Shown here one piece after another: positions 1 to 11,300 of a DNA stretch of 50,147 nucleotides (its first letter is position 1; every line of letters starts with the position of its first letter). The stretch is from Gammaproteobacteria bacterium (GTDB lineage: Bacteria > Pseudomonadota > Gammaproteobacteria > QZLD01), in contig QZLE01000064.1 in the NCBI GenBank assembly GCA_004796365.1, positions 1 to 50,147 of the forward strand, read 5' to 3'. The notes beneath the pieces are model-generated. The model saw only the letters and a list, made by a program, of their open reading frames with translations, was not told the origin of the DNA and did not search any database. The position numbers were made by a program, and so were the translations under genes.

Positions 1-40
1 CCATCCCTAGATTTTCGAACCAAATTACATTTTCTTGCAT
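1..40 (-). CDS. ppsA: Phosphoenolpyruvate synthase, N-terminal codons only (truncated by window edge)
   Basis: Reverse complement from the ATG at 40..38 reads MQENVIWFENLGM, matching the usual PpsA N-terminus; divergent from ppsR, a common arrangement. Confidence 0.7.
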   Translation of the reverse strand, partial: MQENVIWFENLGM

Positions 41-386
41 GCTTTGCACCCTCATAACTAAATCGGAGCTAAATAAAATGAATGCGAATAATACACTAAA
101 TTATTTTTGAATGCAGTTCTGAATGCGATTTATAAGCATTTTTGTGACGATATAAGGATTGCACAAGATTAGGCTGTTTTTAATATTTTATATAGTTATT
201 TATTTTTCAATATATTATACCAAGTATTTCAGATACTTTATTGATTTTGCTCTTCTTAAAATTGAAATATTACCCAATTGCTTTAGTGAGTTATTTTCAG
301 CGAATATCGCCGATTTTAGTCGAAAATATGATAATTACTTAGTTTTATGCTAAATATATAAACCTTAAAATTAATCTGGACTTACA

Positions 387-1217
387 ATGAGTAATTGCAT
401 ACGCACTGTTTTTTATATTTCTGATGGAACTGGTATTACTGCTGAAACCCTTGGTCAAACCCTTCTTACCCAGTTTCCAAATGTTGAATTTGAGCAGGTT
501 AATATGCCTTTTATCAACACTACTGAAAAGGCAATAAACGCTGTAAGAACCATTAATGAAAATGCAAAGAACAGCTGCGGTAAGCCTTTCGTTTTCTGCA
601 CGATTATTTCTGACCACCTTCGCGAAGTATTAAAAGAGTGCGATGCTTTATTTTTTGATTTTTTTGAAACCTTTATGACCCCTATGGAAAAAGAGCTTGA
701 ATCTGAATCTGCCCATACAGTTGGTCGTTCCCATGGTATGTCGGATTCTAAGAGATATCTCGACAGGATGAATGCAGTAAACTATGCGGTCGATAATGAC
801 GATGGCATTACTACCCGGCATTACGGAAATGCCGATGTAATTATTATTGGTGTTTCCAGATCTGGTAAAACCCCTGTAAGTCTGTACCTTGCACTTCAGC
901 ATGGCATCAGAGCCGCAAACTACCCTTTAACTGATGATGATCTGGAATCCAACATGCTTCCATCCGCTCTTGAACCATACAGAAATAAGATTTTTGGACT
1001 AGTTATTGACCCAATTCGACTGCAGAAAATCAGATTTGAAAGACGTCCGAACAGCAAATACTCGTCCATGGGCCAGTGTAAACATGAAGTTATGGCAATT
1101 AAGAAAATCTTCAAGCGCGAAAGAATCAACTTTGTCGATTCTACTGCAATGTCTATCGAAGAGATTTCAACAACCATTATTCAAAATGCCGGTTTAAAGA
1201 AATACATCCGAAAATAG
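387..1217 (+). CDS. ppsR: PEP synthase regulatory protein (bifunctional kinase/pyrophosphorylase, DUF299 family)
   Basis: ORF 276 aa; YISDGTGITAETLG N-terminus, P-loop GVSRSGKTPVSLYLA, ANYPL motif. Confidence 0.95.
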   Translation: MSNCIRTVFYISDGTGITAETLGQTLLTQFPNVEFEQVNMPFINTTEKAINAVRTINENAKNSCGKPFVFCTIISDHLREVLKECDALFFDFFETFMTPMEKELESESAHTVGRSHGMSDSKRYLDRMNAVNYAVDNDDGITTRHYGNADVIIIGVSRSGKTPVSLYLALQHGIRAANYPLTDDDLESNMLPSALEPYRNKIFGLVIDPIRLQKIRFERRPNSKYSSMGQCKHEVMAIKKIFKRERINFVDSTAMSIEEISTTIIQNAGLKKYIRK

Positions 1218-1368
1218 GCACGCTTCCATATCGCCATACAAAAACAATTATTTTGTCAAAACCATGATCTAATTCATATTTCTTAGTATATTGCAGTGCT
1301 TATAACAAGGTCAGGAGCTATATTTAACATATATTAATAGAGAACAAATTAGCTTTGTTATAAAAATA

Positions 1369-4300
1369 ATGCCTGAAACCAATAACAAACATATTCAAGT
1401 AAGTGAATACAGTATTGCCGGAGATGTTGATACTACTCTTCAGTCTTTCTTGCCATCTAAAGAGCAATATAAACAAAACTTTGAATTTGGTTTAAAGGCC
1501 GCAGAATCAAATAATATAGATGATTTTTTACAGCTCACACTTCAAGAATGCAAGGATAAATGGGATGTTGACTATCTGGGAGCTCAACTTATTGATGAAG
1601 AAACCAATTCAATAAAGTTTTCATCTATGATCACGCCGGTTAAATTGACTCAAACTGATAATGAGCTTTTAAATACTGAACTTCCTCTAAATGACAAAAT
1701 CTCCATCTCGATATATGCCGCAAATAATCAAAAATGGATGTATTTTGATATTGAAGCTACTGATTCTTCTGCTACAGCAAGTGTAAGTGAAGTTGATAGA
1801 AAGGTTCTTAGTGTATTTCAGTCTAAAGAGAGCATTATTATCCCAATAATTATTCAACAAAAAACTATCGCTATGTTCCACCTTGGAACAATTGAAAATA
1901 AGATAAAGCCTTCCCCAGAATCATTAGAGAATCTGGTCTATTTTTTAAATTCACTCTCCCCGTTTATAAGGATATTTAAAAACCAAAAGAAAATTGAAGA
2001 AAACAACAAAGAGCGGGAGGAGAATACAGCCCTTGTCAGTAAGATAAGTAAAATCATTAACTACGATGAAATATCCAACCTTTTTATCAGCACAATCAAA
2101 AAGAAAACAAACTGCGATGGAGTTATTTATTACAATTTTATCAACACTGAGAACTGCCTAGTCATAAAAGGTCTGAGCTTTCCGTCTAACCTGAAAACCC
2201 TTGAAAGCACCTTTATGAATATGGGCATTGGGCTTCATGAGGACGAGGTCACAGTAAAATGTTTCAAGAAAAATGAGTCAATCAAGATTGATCGAACCAA
2301 CTATAAAGAACACGGTGAAAAAAACGTAGGACAATTCAATGGCTGGAATATTAATGAGATGCTTTTAATGCCGGTAAGCATCCATAACCAATCTCCTGAA
2401 GGCATAATTGCTGTCTTTTATTGTGGCGGCAATAAGGCTTCTTTAGAAGCTCAATCTCATACAAAAAAAATTCTACTTCAATTTTATACCCCACTTAAAA
2501 ATGCATTTAAATACGAAATATTAAAAAACAGCGAAGCAGCTTTTATTTCTGCTCAGGAAGAGCGCAGTAACCTTATTAGGTTTATCAACCTTGTTAATAG
2601 TTTAACTTCAGCTGATACAGTTTATTCAACAATTTGCCAACAAATATTAAGCCTATTTGACTTTGATACCGCTCATATTTTGCTTGAAGAGAATTCAAAA
2701 CTTGTTCCTAAGGGCTGCGTATCTAAACATGGCCGATACAACAACATCTGCACCGAGTGGCAAATTGCAATGCGTGATGTTGAATATCGCACCGATAGCA
2801 TGAAGGGAGCATATCCATATACTTTTAATACAAAAAAAGCATATTTTTTCCCGGATATTCCTTCGGTTATGAATATTAAAATGAGCAAGGAAGACCGTTC
2901 TGTCCTTTCCAGACTAAGTAGTATTCATGAGGTTAAATCAACTCTTAACATACCAATTATAAACCTGGATGAATCAATCGGAGTCATCAGTCTGGTTAGT
3001 TTTGTTACATCGCCTAAACTCACCCAGGAAGACCTGTCATTTTTGGAGTTAATTGGAGAATTCTTTGGATCAGCAATCATAAACGCTGGACTATACACAA
3101 CTATTGCAAATCATAGAAGAGAGCTTGAAAAAACCGTTTACGAGCTTGATTCCACTCAGAAAAAGCTTATTGATACAGAAAGAAAAAGAGCTGAGGCGCT
3201 ACTAATAGCCAAAGAAGCCGCAGAAGCTTCTGCCAGCTCTAAAAGTCAGTTCCTAGCGAATATGAGTCATGAAATCAGGACTCCAATGAATGCCATTATT
3301 GGCATGACCAATCTTGCTTTGCGCCATGAAGTTTCCGAAAAGGTAAAAGACTATCTGCATAAGATCGACAACTCATCAAAAACATTACTACATCTAATCA
3401 ATGATATCCTCGACTTTTCAAAGATCGAATCTGGTAAATTCACCATTGACAGAACTGACTTTTCACTAAGTGAGGTGCTTGACAGTATTGCTGATATCTT
3501 CACCCCCAAGCTCGCTGAAAAACCAGATATAGATATCATTATCCAGATTGATAAATCTATATCTGACTCATTACACGGAGATCCTGCTCGTATCGGCCAG
3601 GTAGTGATAAATATCGTGAATAACGCTATTAAATTCACTACGAGCGGTGAAATTATCATCATCATAACCGAATCTTTAAATACTGAAAACAGTCAAATTT
3701 TAAAATTTTCAATACAAGATACCGGCATTGGAATTAAAGAGGATGTGCTACCCACCCTATTCAACTCATTCACGCAAGCCGATGGATCCATATCCCGCAA
3801 ATATGGCGGTACCGGATTGGGGTTATCTATATGCAAAAGCCTTGTTGAATTAATGGGTGGAAAAATTTGGGCAGAAAGCACCTATGGAGAAGGTAGTACT
3901 TTTTATTTTACGATCCGGTTGGATAAGGCTAAAAAAGACAAAACCAATATCATACATATACCAGATAAACTTAAAGGCAACAGAGTACTTATTGTTGATG
4001 ACAATAAAAGCGTAAGGTTGCAGCTGAAAGATATTCTCAATTCTTATGATTTTAATGCTGATGCTGTTGCATCCGGTAATGAAGCAATTAACAGACTAAA
4101 AGCAGCGCACAATAACCATCAAAACTATGATCTAATTTTCTTGGATTTAAATATGCCGGTTTTGGATGGGGTGCAAACCTCACAAAAAATCTATCTAGAT
4201 GATAGGTTTAACGCGATACCTATAGTCGCAATCGGAACTATGGGGCAGGAAGAGGCTATCAGCAATCTGCGCAATATCGACTCAATAATATATAAACCAT

Positions 4301-5235
4301 TAAAGACCTTAGAAGTTATTGAATCTGCACTGACTGCATTTGACCATAAAATTGACTTAGATACTCGGTCTGATGCTTTAACTACACATCCTGACAAAGG
4401 TCAGCATCCTAAAAAGGCTAATATTGAAAAGATTGCCAAAGAGCACCTATCAGGACATCGAGTTCTGGTTATTGATGACAACAATATCAACCTACAAGTT
4501 GCAAAAGAGCTAATAAATGTGGTTGATGTAAAGGCTGATCTTGCTGATAACGCTAAAGCCGGAATAGAAATGCTTCGGAAGAATAAATATGGCTTAGTTT
4601 TAATGGATATTCAGATGCCAGAGATCAATGGCTACGAAGCCACAAAGATAATCAGAGAAGATTCAGATATCAAGGACACTATTATTGTCGCAATAACTGC
4701 AAATGCTATGGATGGAGATAAAGGTGAATGCCTGAAAGCAGGTATGGATGACTATATATCAAAACCTATAAACCCAGACTCGTTATACCGCATGTTACTT
4801 AAATGGCTTGAGAAAAATGAGGTTGTTAAGGCAGATAGCCTGCATCAATTCTCTTTAGGAAGCAGTGGCCAGAAAACTGCTGCCACTAGCAAAAACAAAA
4901 TAGATTTCGAACTAGCGATCAAAAAGATTGGAAATAACAAGAACTTATACAATAAACTGGCCGGAGATTTTTGTAGAGACTTTGCAAATCACCCGAAACA
5001 AATTAGTGACGCAATAACCAATAAAGAAGTAGAACTTGCGCACAGGTTAACCCATACGGTTAAGGGAGTTGCAGGAACTTTTGGTGCGGATTTTTTATAT
5101 GAATCGGCACAGATGCTCGAGTCTCAGCTCAAGCGCAACGAAACTGACAATATTGAGCTATCTTTGTCAATGTTCGAAAAAGACTTTCAAGACTGCATTG
5201 CGCAATTAACTGCTTTTCTGCATGAAGAAGACTAA
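1369..5235 (+). CDS. Soluble hybrid sensor histidine kinase (GAF-like regions, HisKA, HATPase_c, two receivers, Hpt)
   Basis: FLANMSHEIRTPMN H-box, DTGIGI/GGTGLGL ATP lid, receivers RVLIVDDN..LDLNMP and RVLVIDDN..MDIQMP, C-terminal AHRLTHTVKGVAGTFG Hpt motif. Confidence 0.93.
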   Translation: MPETNNKHIQVSEYSIAGDVDTTLQSFLPSKEQYKQNFEFGLKAAESNNIDDFLQLTLQECKDKWDVDYLGAQLIDEETNSIKFSSMITPVKLTQTDNELLNTELPLNDKISISIYAANNQKWMYFDIEATDSSATASVSEVDRKVLSVFQSKESIIIPIIIQQKTIAMFHLGTIENKIKPSPESLENLVYFLNSLSPFIRIFKNQKKIEENNKEREENTALVSKISKIINYDEISNLFISTIKKKTNCDGVIYYNFINTENCLVIKGLSFPSNLKTLESTFMNMGIGLHEDEVTVKCFKKNESIKIDRTNYKEHGEKNVGQFNGWNINEMLLMPVSIHNQSPEGIIAVFYCGGNKASLEAQSHTKKILLQFYTPLKNAFKYEILKNSEAAFISAQEERSNLIRFINLVNSLTSADTVYSTICQQILSLFDFDTAHILLEENSKLVPKGCVSKHGRYNNICTEWQIAMRDVEYRTDSMKGAYPYTFNTKKAYFFPDIPSVMNIKMSKEDRSVLSRLSSIHEVKSTLNIPIINLDESIGVISLVSFVTSPKLTQEDLSFLELIGEFFGSAIINAGLYTTIANHRRELEKTVYELDSTQKKLIDTERKRAEALLIAKEAAEASASSKSQFLANMSHEIRTPMNAIIGMTNLALRHEVSEKVKDYLHKIDNSSKTLLHLINDILDFSKIESGKFTIDRTDFSLSEVLDSIADIFTPKLAEKPDIDIIIQIDKSISDSLHGDPARIGQVVINIVNNAIKFTTSGEIIIIITESLNTENSQILKFSIQDTGIGIKEDVLPTLFNSFTQADGSISRKYGGTGLGLSICKSLVELMGGKIWAESTYGEGSTFYFTIRLDKAKKDKTNIIHIPDKLKGNRVLIVDDNKSVRLQLKDILNSYDFNADAVASGNEAINRLKAAHNNHQNYDLIFLDLNMPVLDGVQTSQKIYLDDRFNAIPIVAIGTMGQEEAISNLRNIDSIIYKPLKTLEVIESALTAFDHKIDLDTRSDALTTHPDKGQHPKKANIEKIAKEHLSGHRVLVIDDNNINLQVAKELINVVDVKADLADNAKAGIEMLRKNKYGLVLMDIQMPEINGYEATKIIREDSDIKDTIIVAITANAMDGDKGECLKAGMDDYISKPINPDSLYRMLLKWLEKNEVVKADSLHQFSLGSSGQKTAATSKNKIDFELAIKKIGNNKNLYNKLAGDFCRDFANHPKQISDAITNKEVELAHRLTHTVKGVAGTFGADFLYESAQMLESQLKRNETDNIELSLSMFEKDFQDCIAQLTAFLHEED

Positions 5236-5259
5236 TCGTATAAGCAAATAAGCAGCTAG

Positions 5260-8106
5260 CTATTTTAGTTTTACTCCCTGCGTACCTTCCGACGCCAACA
5301 ACCAGCGATCAAGCGTGTCTTGAAGCTGTTCAAGCCTTACCGGTTTCGAAAGGTGGTCATTCATTCCTGCATTAAGGCACTTCTCCTTATAACCAGTTGC
5401 GGCATGCGCAGTAAGTGCAATAATTGGAACAGGTGGCTTGCCTTCAGACTCTTCTCTTTCTCTGATAATTTGCGTTGCCTGATACCCGCTCATTACCGGC
5501 ATCTCGCAGTCCATGATAATAGCATCATAATTAACTTTAGAAGACGCATTCACTGCTTCCTGGCCATTAGTTGATACATCGGCGTGATAACCAAGCTTAA
5601 GCAGAAGACCCAGAGCAACCTTTTGGTTAATGATATTATCTTCAACCAGCAGAATTCTTCTGGCCTTATAATCTTTTTCCTGAAGCGTATGACGAGTAAC
5701 CAGTACTTGATCTTGGTGCTGCTCATCAATTCCCATTACCGTTGCAATACAATCGTAAATCTGCGCCTGAGTAATCGGCTTTGTGAAATAGCCGTTAAAA
5801 CCTGATTCACGTGCAAGTTTTCCATCACCACGCACACTAACAGATGTAAGAAGCACCAACTTCATACTTGCAAGAACCGGATCCTCTCGGATGGTTTTTG
5901 CAAGCTCAATACCATCCATGCCCGGCATATTACGATCGATAATTGCAAGGTCATATGGTTTACCTTGCACAACAGCATGCCTGAGTTCTTTAAGCGCTTC
6001 CTCACCGCCCGGCTTGGTTGTACAAAGAATATCTTTAGTTTCAAGCACACGTTCAAGAATTTCCAAACTGGTTGGGTTGTCATCAACGCACATAACACGT
6101 AGCCCCTTGATATCATCAAGTGGCTTAAATTTAGGCATGTGTTCTTCAACGGATTTAGAGCGAATAGTAAACCAGAATGTACTACCTTTACCATCTTCAG
6201 ATTTAAGACCAATCTCTCCATCAAACATATTGACCAAACGGCGGCACACATTCAGCCCCAGTCCCATACCTTGAGATGACGCTTGAATTGCTGACTCATC
6301 GGATACAGGCTGTGAAAATCCTTGGCTAATAAGTTTTCTGCGCTCTTCAGACATGCCCTGACCAGTATCAGAAATCTGAATCTCAAGAATATTACCGTGC
6401 TCATCTTCCCCAACATGGTCAGCGCGCACAATAATCTCGCCACGTGGAGTGTATTTAACAGCATTACTTAGTAGATTATTCAGTATCTGCCTGAATCTGG
6501 TTGGGTCACCGCAAATGACTGCAGGAACTGCTGGCGATATCAGGCAAGAAATAGTAACCGGCTTATCAACAACAACACGCTCATATACGCGACAAAGCTC
6601 TTCAATAACTCTACGCATATCAAAATTGATATGCTCAAAATCAAGTTTACCGGATTCGATCCTTGAGAAATCAAGTACATCATTCATTACCGCCAGCAGG
6701 GCATTACCTGAACTTATTGCTGTATCAAGCAATTCGGTTTGCTTCTCGTTTAAGCTTTCTTGCTTTAAAAGAGTAAGCATGCCAAGAACACCATTCATTG
6801 GAGTTCTAATTTCATCACTGGTATTTGACAAGAACTCGGTTTTTGCTCTAGATGCAGCGCGAACATCTTCAAGAGCATGATCCAGCAGTACGTTTTTGGC
6901 CTCCAGTTCACTTGTATATTCAGCCAACTGCTGCTCCATCTGCGCACGTTTAGTTACATCACGGAACATACCAATATATTTTACCTTGTTGCCATGAATG
7001 AGGCGCGATATACCAAGTTCAAGGGAAAACTTTTTCCTCTCGATTGTAAAGCCTTCAATGGGAATTACAGGATGCGCGTTACCACCCAGCTGGGTATCTT
7101 CAACCGAATGGAAATCCCCACTATCGATTCTAGCCTTAATCCCAGGAATAAATGTTTCAATATTTTCACCAACACCCTGACCCTTTTCACAACCTAACAT
7201 GCGTTGAGCTGATGGGTTCAAAGTTTCAATAACACCGGTATGATCAGAAAGGAAGATACCATCAACAGCCCTGTCAAAGATGGACTGCATCCTTTCAGCT
7301 GTACCACTTTGCACTACCTCTCTTTTTTGAACAGAGTCACGCATCATTTTAAAGCTTGTGATCAATGACCCAATTTCATCATTCCTACCTCGCGGCAGCC
7401 TGACATTATAATCACCTGATGCTGAGGCCCAGATTGCACGGGCAATTTTTGATATAGGGCTGATTATCTGAGTTTCAAATATAATCGTTATTAGGATTAT
7501 TGCTCCCAGAAAGTTCCAGATTAGCAGCATTTCCCAATTGCGATGTATAGGCATACTGTCATAGCCCATATCGTATTCAAGCACAAAATAACCAAGCTTT
7601 TTGCCATTTTCCAGGATATCGCGTTGATATTTTTTTGTAAGTGTGAGCTGTTTGCCTAATGCTTTATTAACAGTCTTTGAAAGCGCAATAGGCTGGCTGT
7701 TTTCATTAGTCTGTTCAGCATTAGGCTCAGTTTTTGTTGAAAGCTGGTTTAAATTTTCATGTACAGAAGGTTTTTTACTACCCGGGGTTGTTTCTATACC
7801 ACGCCATTTATTAATTTCGTGTGTTAGCAGCTTATCATTATCATCGTAAACACTAATAGACAGCCAGTCATCTCTCATTGCAAAGGCCATATTCAACCTT
7901 TTAGTTAGCTCTGCTTTATCTTTTTGTTTTAAAGGCAAAACCAGTACAGCTGTCAAAACATCTGCCCGATCCGCAATGCGTTCCTGTTTCGCAGCATCTT
8001 CTTTCTTAGTTAAAGCATGAATCCAATACTGATCAAGGTAAATCAGCTCAATTAAACCTAGAGCTAAAAGCAAAAAGATCAATTTGGTACGAATACGCAA
8101 CGGCAT
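5260..8106 (-). CDS. Membrane hybrid sensor kinase-like protein (TM, HAMP, PAS, HisKA-like with H-to-D, HATPase_c, two receivers; BarA-like architecture)
   Basis: N-terminal TM, second TM plus HAMP region, PAS (MQSIFDRAVDGIFLSD), FLSNTSDEIRTPMNG, ISDTGQGM, GMGLGLNVC, receivers VMCVDDN..IIDRNMP and ILLVEDN..MDCEMP. Confidence 0.92.
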   Translation of the reverse strand: MPLRIRTKLIFLLLALGLIELIYLDQYWIHALTKKEDAAKQERIADRADVLTAVLVLPLKQKDKAELTKRLNMAFAMRDDWLSISVYDDNDKLLTHEINKWRGIETTPGSKKPSVHENLNQLSTKTEPNAEQTNENSQPIALSKTVNKALGKQLTLTKKYQRDILENGKKLGYFVLEYDMGYDSMPIHRNWEMLLIWNFLGAIILITIIFETQIISPISKIARAIWASASGDYNVRLPRGRNDEIGSLITSFKMMRDSVQKREVVQSGTAERMQSIFDRAVDGIFLSDHTGVIETLNPSAQRMLGCEKGQGVGENIETFIPGIKARIDSGDFHSVEDTQLGGNAHPVIPIEGFTIERKKFSLELGISRLIHGNKVKYIGMFRDVTKRAQMEQQLAEYTSELEAKNVLLDHALEDVRAASRAKTEFLSNTSDEIRTPMNGVLGMLTLLKQESLNEKQTELLDTAISSGNALLAVMNDVLDFSRIESGKLDFEHINFDMRRVIEELCRVYERVVVDKPVTISCLISPAVPAVICGDPTRFRQILNNLLSNAVKYTPRGEIIVRADHVGEDEHGNILEIQISDTGQGMSEERRKLISQGFSQPVSDESAIQASSQGMGLGLNVCRRLVNMFDGEIGLKSEDGKGSTFWFTIRSKSVEEHMPKFKPLDDIKGLRVMCVDDNPTSLEILERVLETKDILCTTKPGGEEALKELRHAVVQGKPYDLAIIDRNMPGMDGIELAKTIREDPVLASMKLVLLTSVSVRGDGKLARESGFNGYFTKPITQAQIYDCIATVMGIDEQHQDQVLVTRHTLQEKDYKARRILLVEDNIINQKVALGLLLKLGYHADVSTNGQEAVNASSKVNYDAIIMDCEMPVMSGYQATQIIREREESEGKPPVPIIALTAHAATGYKEKCLNAGMNDHLSKPVRLEQLQDTLDRWLLASEGTQGVKLK

Positions 8107-8200
8107 CTACTCCTAATATTTGACAGATAATTTCTGCCAACATAGCTATGACAAAACAAGCTACAAATAATCACAGTGATAAGATATAAATATAGGTCAT

Positions 8201-8377
8201 TTAACCTGCGATTTCATGGCTAATATTAAAATTCTGTAACAGACGATATACCCTTAGCTTACAAGTTTCAAGCGTCTCCGCAGAATATGGGTTTACAGTG
8301 TTTGCAAGTGAATTTTCCGCAGCAACTTTTAGCTTTGTACCTTTCGAATTTTTATATGAAAAATCAATCGATAACAT
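8201..8377 (-). CDS. Possible 58-aa small ORF downstream of the pcs-like gene
   Basis: Manual translation: MLSIDFSYKNSKGTKLKVAAENSLANTVNPYSAETLETCKLRVYRLLQNFNISHEIAG; 13 nt after the preceding stop; no clear Shine-Dalgarno. Confidence 0.3.
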   Translation of the reverse strand: MLSIDFSYKNSKGTKLKVAAENSLANTVNPYSAETLETCKLRVYRLLQNFNISHEIAG

Positions 8378-8390
8378 TAACGTTATAATT

Positions 8391-11300
8391 TTACTGTTCC
8401 TCTTTTTGCTTAGATTCGTTGAACCAGTTAAGCAAAAGCTCTTCTACAGTTGAAATATTCTTTGCAGGTAACGCATGATTTAATACAGTTTTTACTGCAT
8501 TTCGCACAGTTTTAGAAAGATTATTATCCATGATGGACTGATGCAATCCAGGTGCCTGCTCCCAGGGCGCTAAATAGACCTCAGGGAAATCAACCCAGCC
8601 AGCATCAATCATTCTATTTAGGGCATTTAACTCATTAACATTGCAAAGATTGGTACCTATTATAGTTGCAGAGGGCATAATAATTGTGCGCTGCTGGATT
8701 GATACTTGCGGTGCATAAAAGCTATAACGTTTCCCCCCCATATCGCCAAGATAGATAACCCTTCCTGTTAAGGGCTTGACCAACATTGACGAAACAGCAA
8801 GCGAATCCTTATGCGCTCTCTCAATAACCACATCCACCTTGAATTTTGAATCACCGAAAAATGAGCCAACCTTTTTTGCAACCGGCAAGTAGGTTTTAGA
8901 CGTAAACTGCCTGATGCCATCTCTAAATTTGTTAGCGTTTATCATCGGATCAGGTAATACCGGCATACCACTAAACCATTGGAAATCTTGGTTTTCTATA
9001 GCAAGGTTTTCAAGAGAAAAAATCCCTACTATCGATTCACCAAATCCCATGGAATTAACATAACTGCACTGCTCCCTGGTTTCGGTGATGACAACAACTC
9101 TCGCTCCTGATTCGCGTAAAATTTCAATTGTTTCCAGCCCAGTTATATCCTGAATCGTCTTACCATCACCGTAATAGACAACAACTGAATCCCCAGGAAT
9201 AATATCTGCCCTATTTAGCATTTCTAGCGCACTTACTCTTCCAGGCTTACCAACAAAAGTCATATTGTAACCAGTGGTTGCATTATGAAATGCTATGGTT
9301 CCACCGGGAACAAGGGCCTGGAAGCTTCTTGGAAATACCTCTTCGCCGGCATGGGAGATAACGTAATCCATAAGATTACCATCATTCTTATCTCTGATTT
9401 TTTCAAGGAATGACTCTCCCCAGTGCAGCCAACGTCTCCATTCTGCGGGATCTTCAGGAACTCGGGTAAAACAGTCCTGTGTTGTAAGATCATCACGACT
9501 GATAATTGGAATATTGTTCTTTTCACCAACTGCAACTCGCTCTTTAGTTGGAACCATACCGGTTACTTTCATTCGGTGCGCAGTAGCTAACTTTGCTGCC
9601 CATGAGCCCGAAGCAGATGATGCTCCTTCAATAAGGATCCGTTTACGCGGTTTAACCTTTAAGGCAGTAAATAATGTTCTATAAACTGTGCCAGCTGGTA
9701 AAAGATAACTACCTACTAGCTCAAACGGTACCTTCTGTGGTGGTTTGATACATTGTGGGCCATCAATCGTAATAAACTGTTGATGCGAACCGTCAGGTGA
9801 ATCCATGCCCTGGCTGTGAAAACCTGCTCCCATTGGCTCTGTAACAGCCTCTGGAGATAAAAAGTTGATCACACCTGGGTATATAGCCACAACATCACCG
9901 ATCTTAAGTCGACCAGTAAGCATAAGCTCTTCTCCAAGACCAACTACAAGCCCAACCCCACCAGACCCAGTGATATGAACATCTTTATCATGCATATTAA
10001 ATACTGATTCAGGAAAACCCGATAGGGCACTAATATCGTCTCTATTGATCTCCGAACCTAATACATAAAGTAGCGCCTGATGTGAGCGCGGTTCTGGCAC
10101 AGGTACAATGACCTGCTTTTCTGCCCGAATCGGTTCACCATGCAGCGCCTCGCCAGTTTCAAGGTCTTTTACGACGGCATATGCGTATTGCCATTCTGGA
10201 AGAGGAGTCTTTCCTGGATAAAAGGGTGCTCCAATCTTAAGCAGCCTCCCTTCCTTAACAAGATTATTTTGCTCATTATCACTAAACTGGGGACGATACT
10301 GTGTCGGCAAAGGTGGAGACTTCTTGCTAAAGAAAAGATCCAGCCCCTTCATTCCCCCGTGTTCCTGATCAATTACCGCAAGGGAGAATGCTTCAGCCTC
10401 AGCAGCCAATCCGACTTCAAAGCCTTGCTGAAAGCCTATCTGCACTAATTTAACTATAGCATTAGCAACCTTTCCACGGCCAACACTTACAGACTGCCTC
10501 AAACAACGCTGTATCTCTGCATGCTCCATAATAGCAGACCAGGGAACCGGAACTGGATGAGACCAAGAAGCCACATCCTCATGCCTTCTGATCATGGCAT
10601 CAGCTACAGTTGCATCTTCACCTTTAATAGCAGATATTGCCAAGGTATGAGCATGAGTTAAAGCATCATCAATACCGCCAGTCAAGCAGTCTACTAAACC
10701 AAGACTCTCAGCCCTGTCTGCATCTACCTGACGGCCTGATAACAATAAATACAAAGAATCATTTAGTGCTCTTTCTAGAGAGTTACTCTTAGTAACGATT
10801 ACCCTAGGTACCCTTTGTGTACCACCGAACCCAGGCGGAATAAACAGGTTAATCTCCGGCTGTGCAAATATTGCGCTTCTATCCGCAACTCTGAAATGAC
10901 AAGACATGGCCAGCTCACAGCCACCGCCTAACGCAAGCCCACTAATTGCTGCAATTACTGGCTTTTTCATCTGTTCAATTCTGGAAAAAAGCACATGACC
11001 TTTAGTAGCAAAAGCTCTAGCAGTATCACGGTCTTTGATCTGTTTAAAAATCTGTCGGATATCAGCCCCTGCTACAAAGCACTTTGGATTTTTGCTTCCG
11101 ATAACAATGGCCTTTACTTTTACATCTTGCTCCAAATCACCGACAATCTTAATCAGATCATCCAGCACCTCATTTGAAAGAGCATTAACAGGCTTGGCAT
11201 CAATAATAAGTGTTACTAAAAAAGCCTCTTTCCCCGATTTAGACGTTACAGAAAAATATTCTGCGCTAACGAAACGTTCCTTCCTAACCATCAGATTAGA

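Noticed and set aside
159-353. 64-aa ORF upstream of ppsR
   Set aside because: AT-rich, no recognisable motif, lies in the divergent ppsA/ppsR regulatory region; likely chance ORF
5862-6464. Overlapping minus-strand ORFs (5862..6251, 6252..6464) and + strand ORFs 5891..6880 within the BarA-like gene
   Set aside because: Alternative-frame and antisense shadows of a well-supported kinase reading frame
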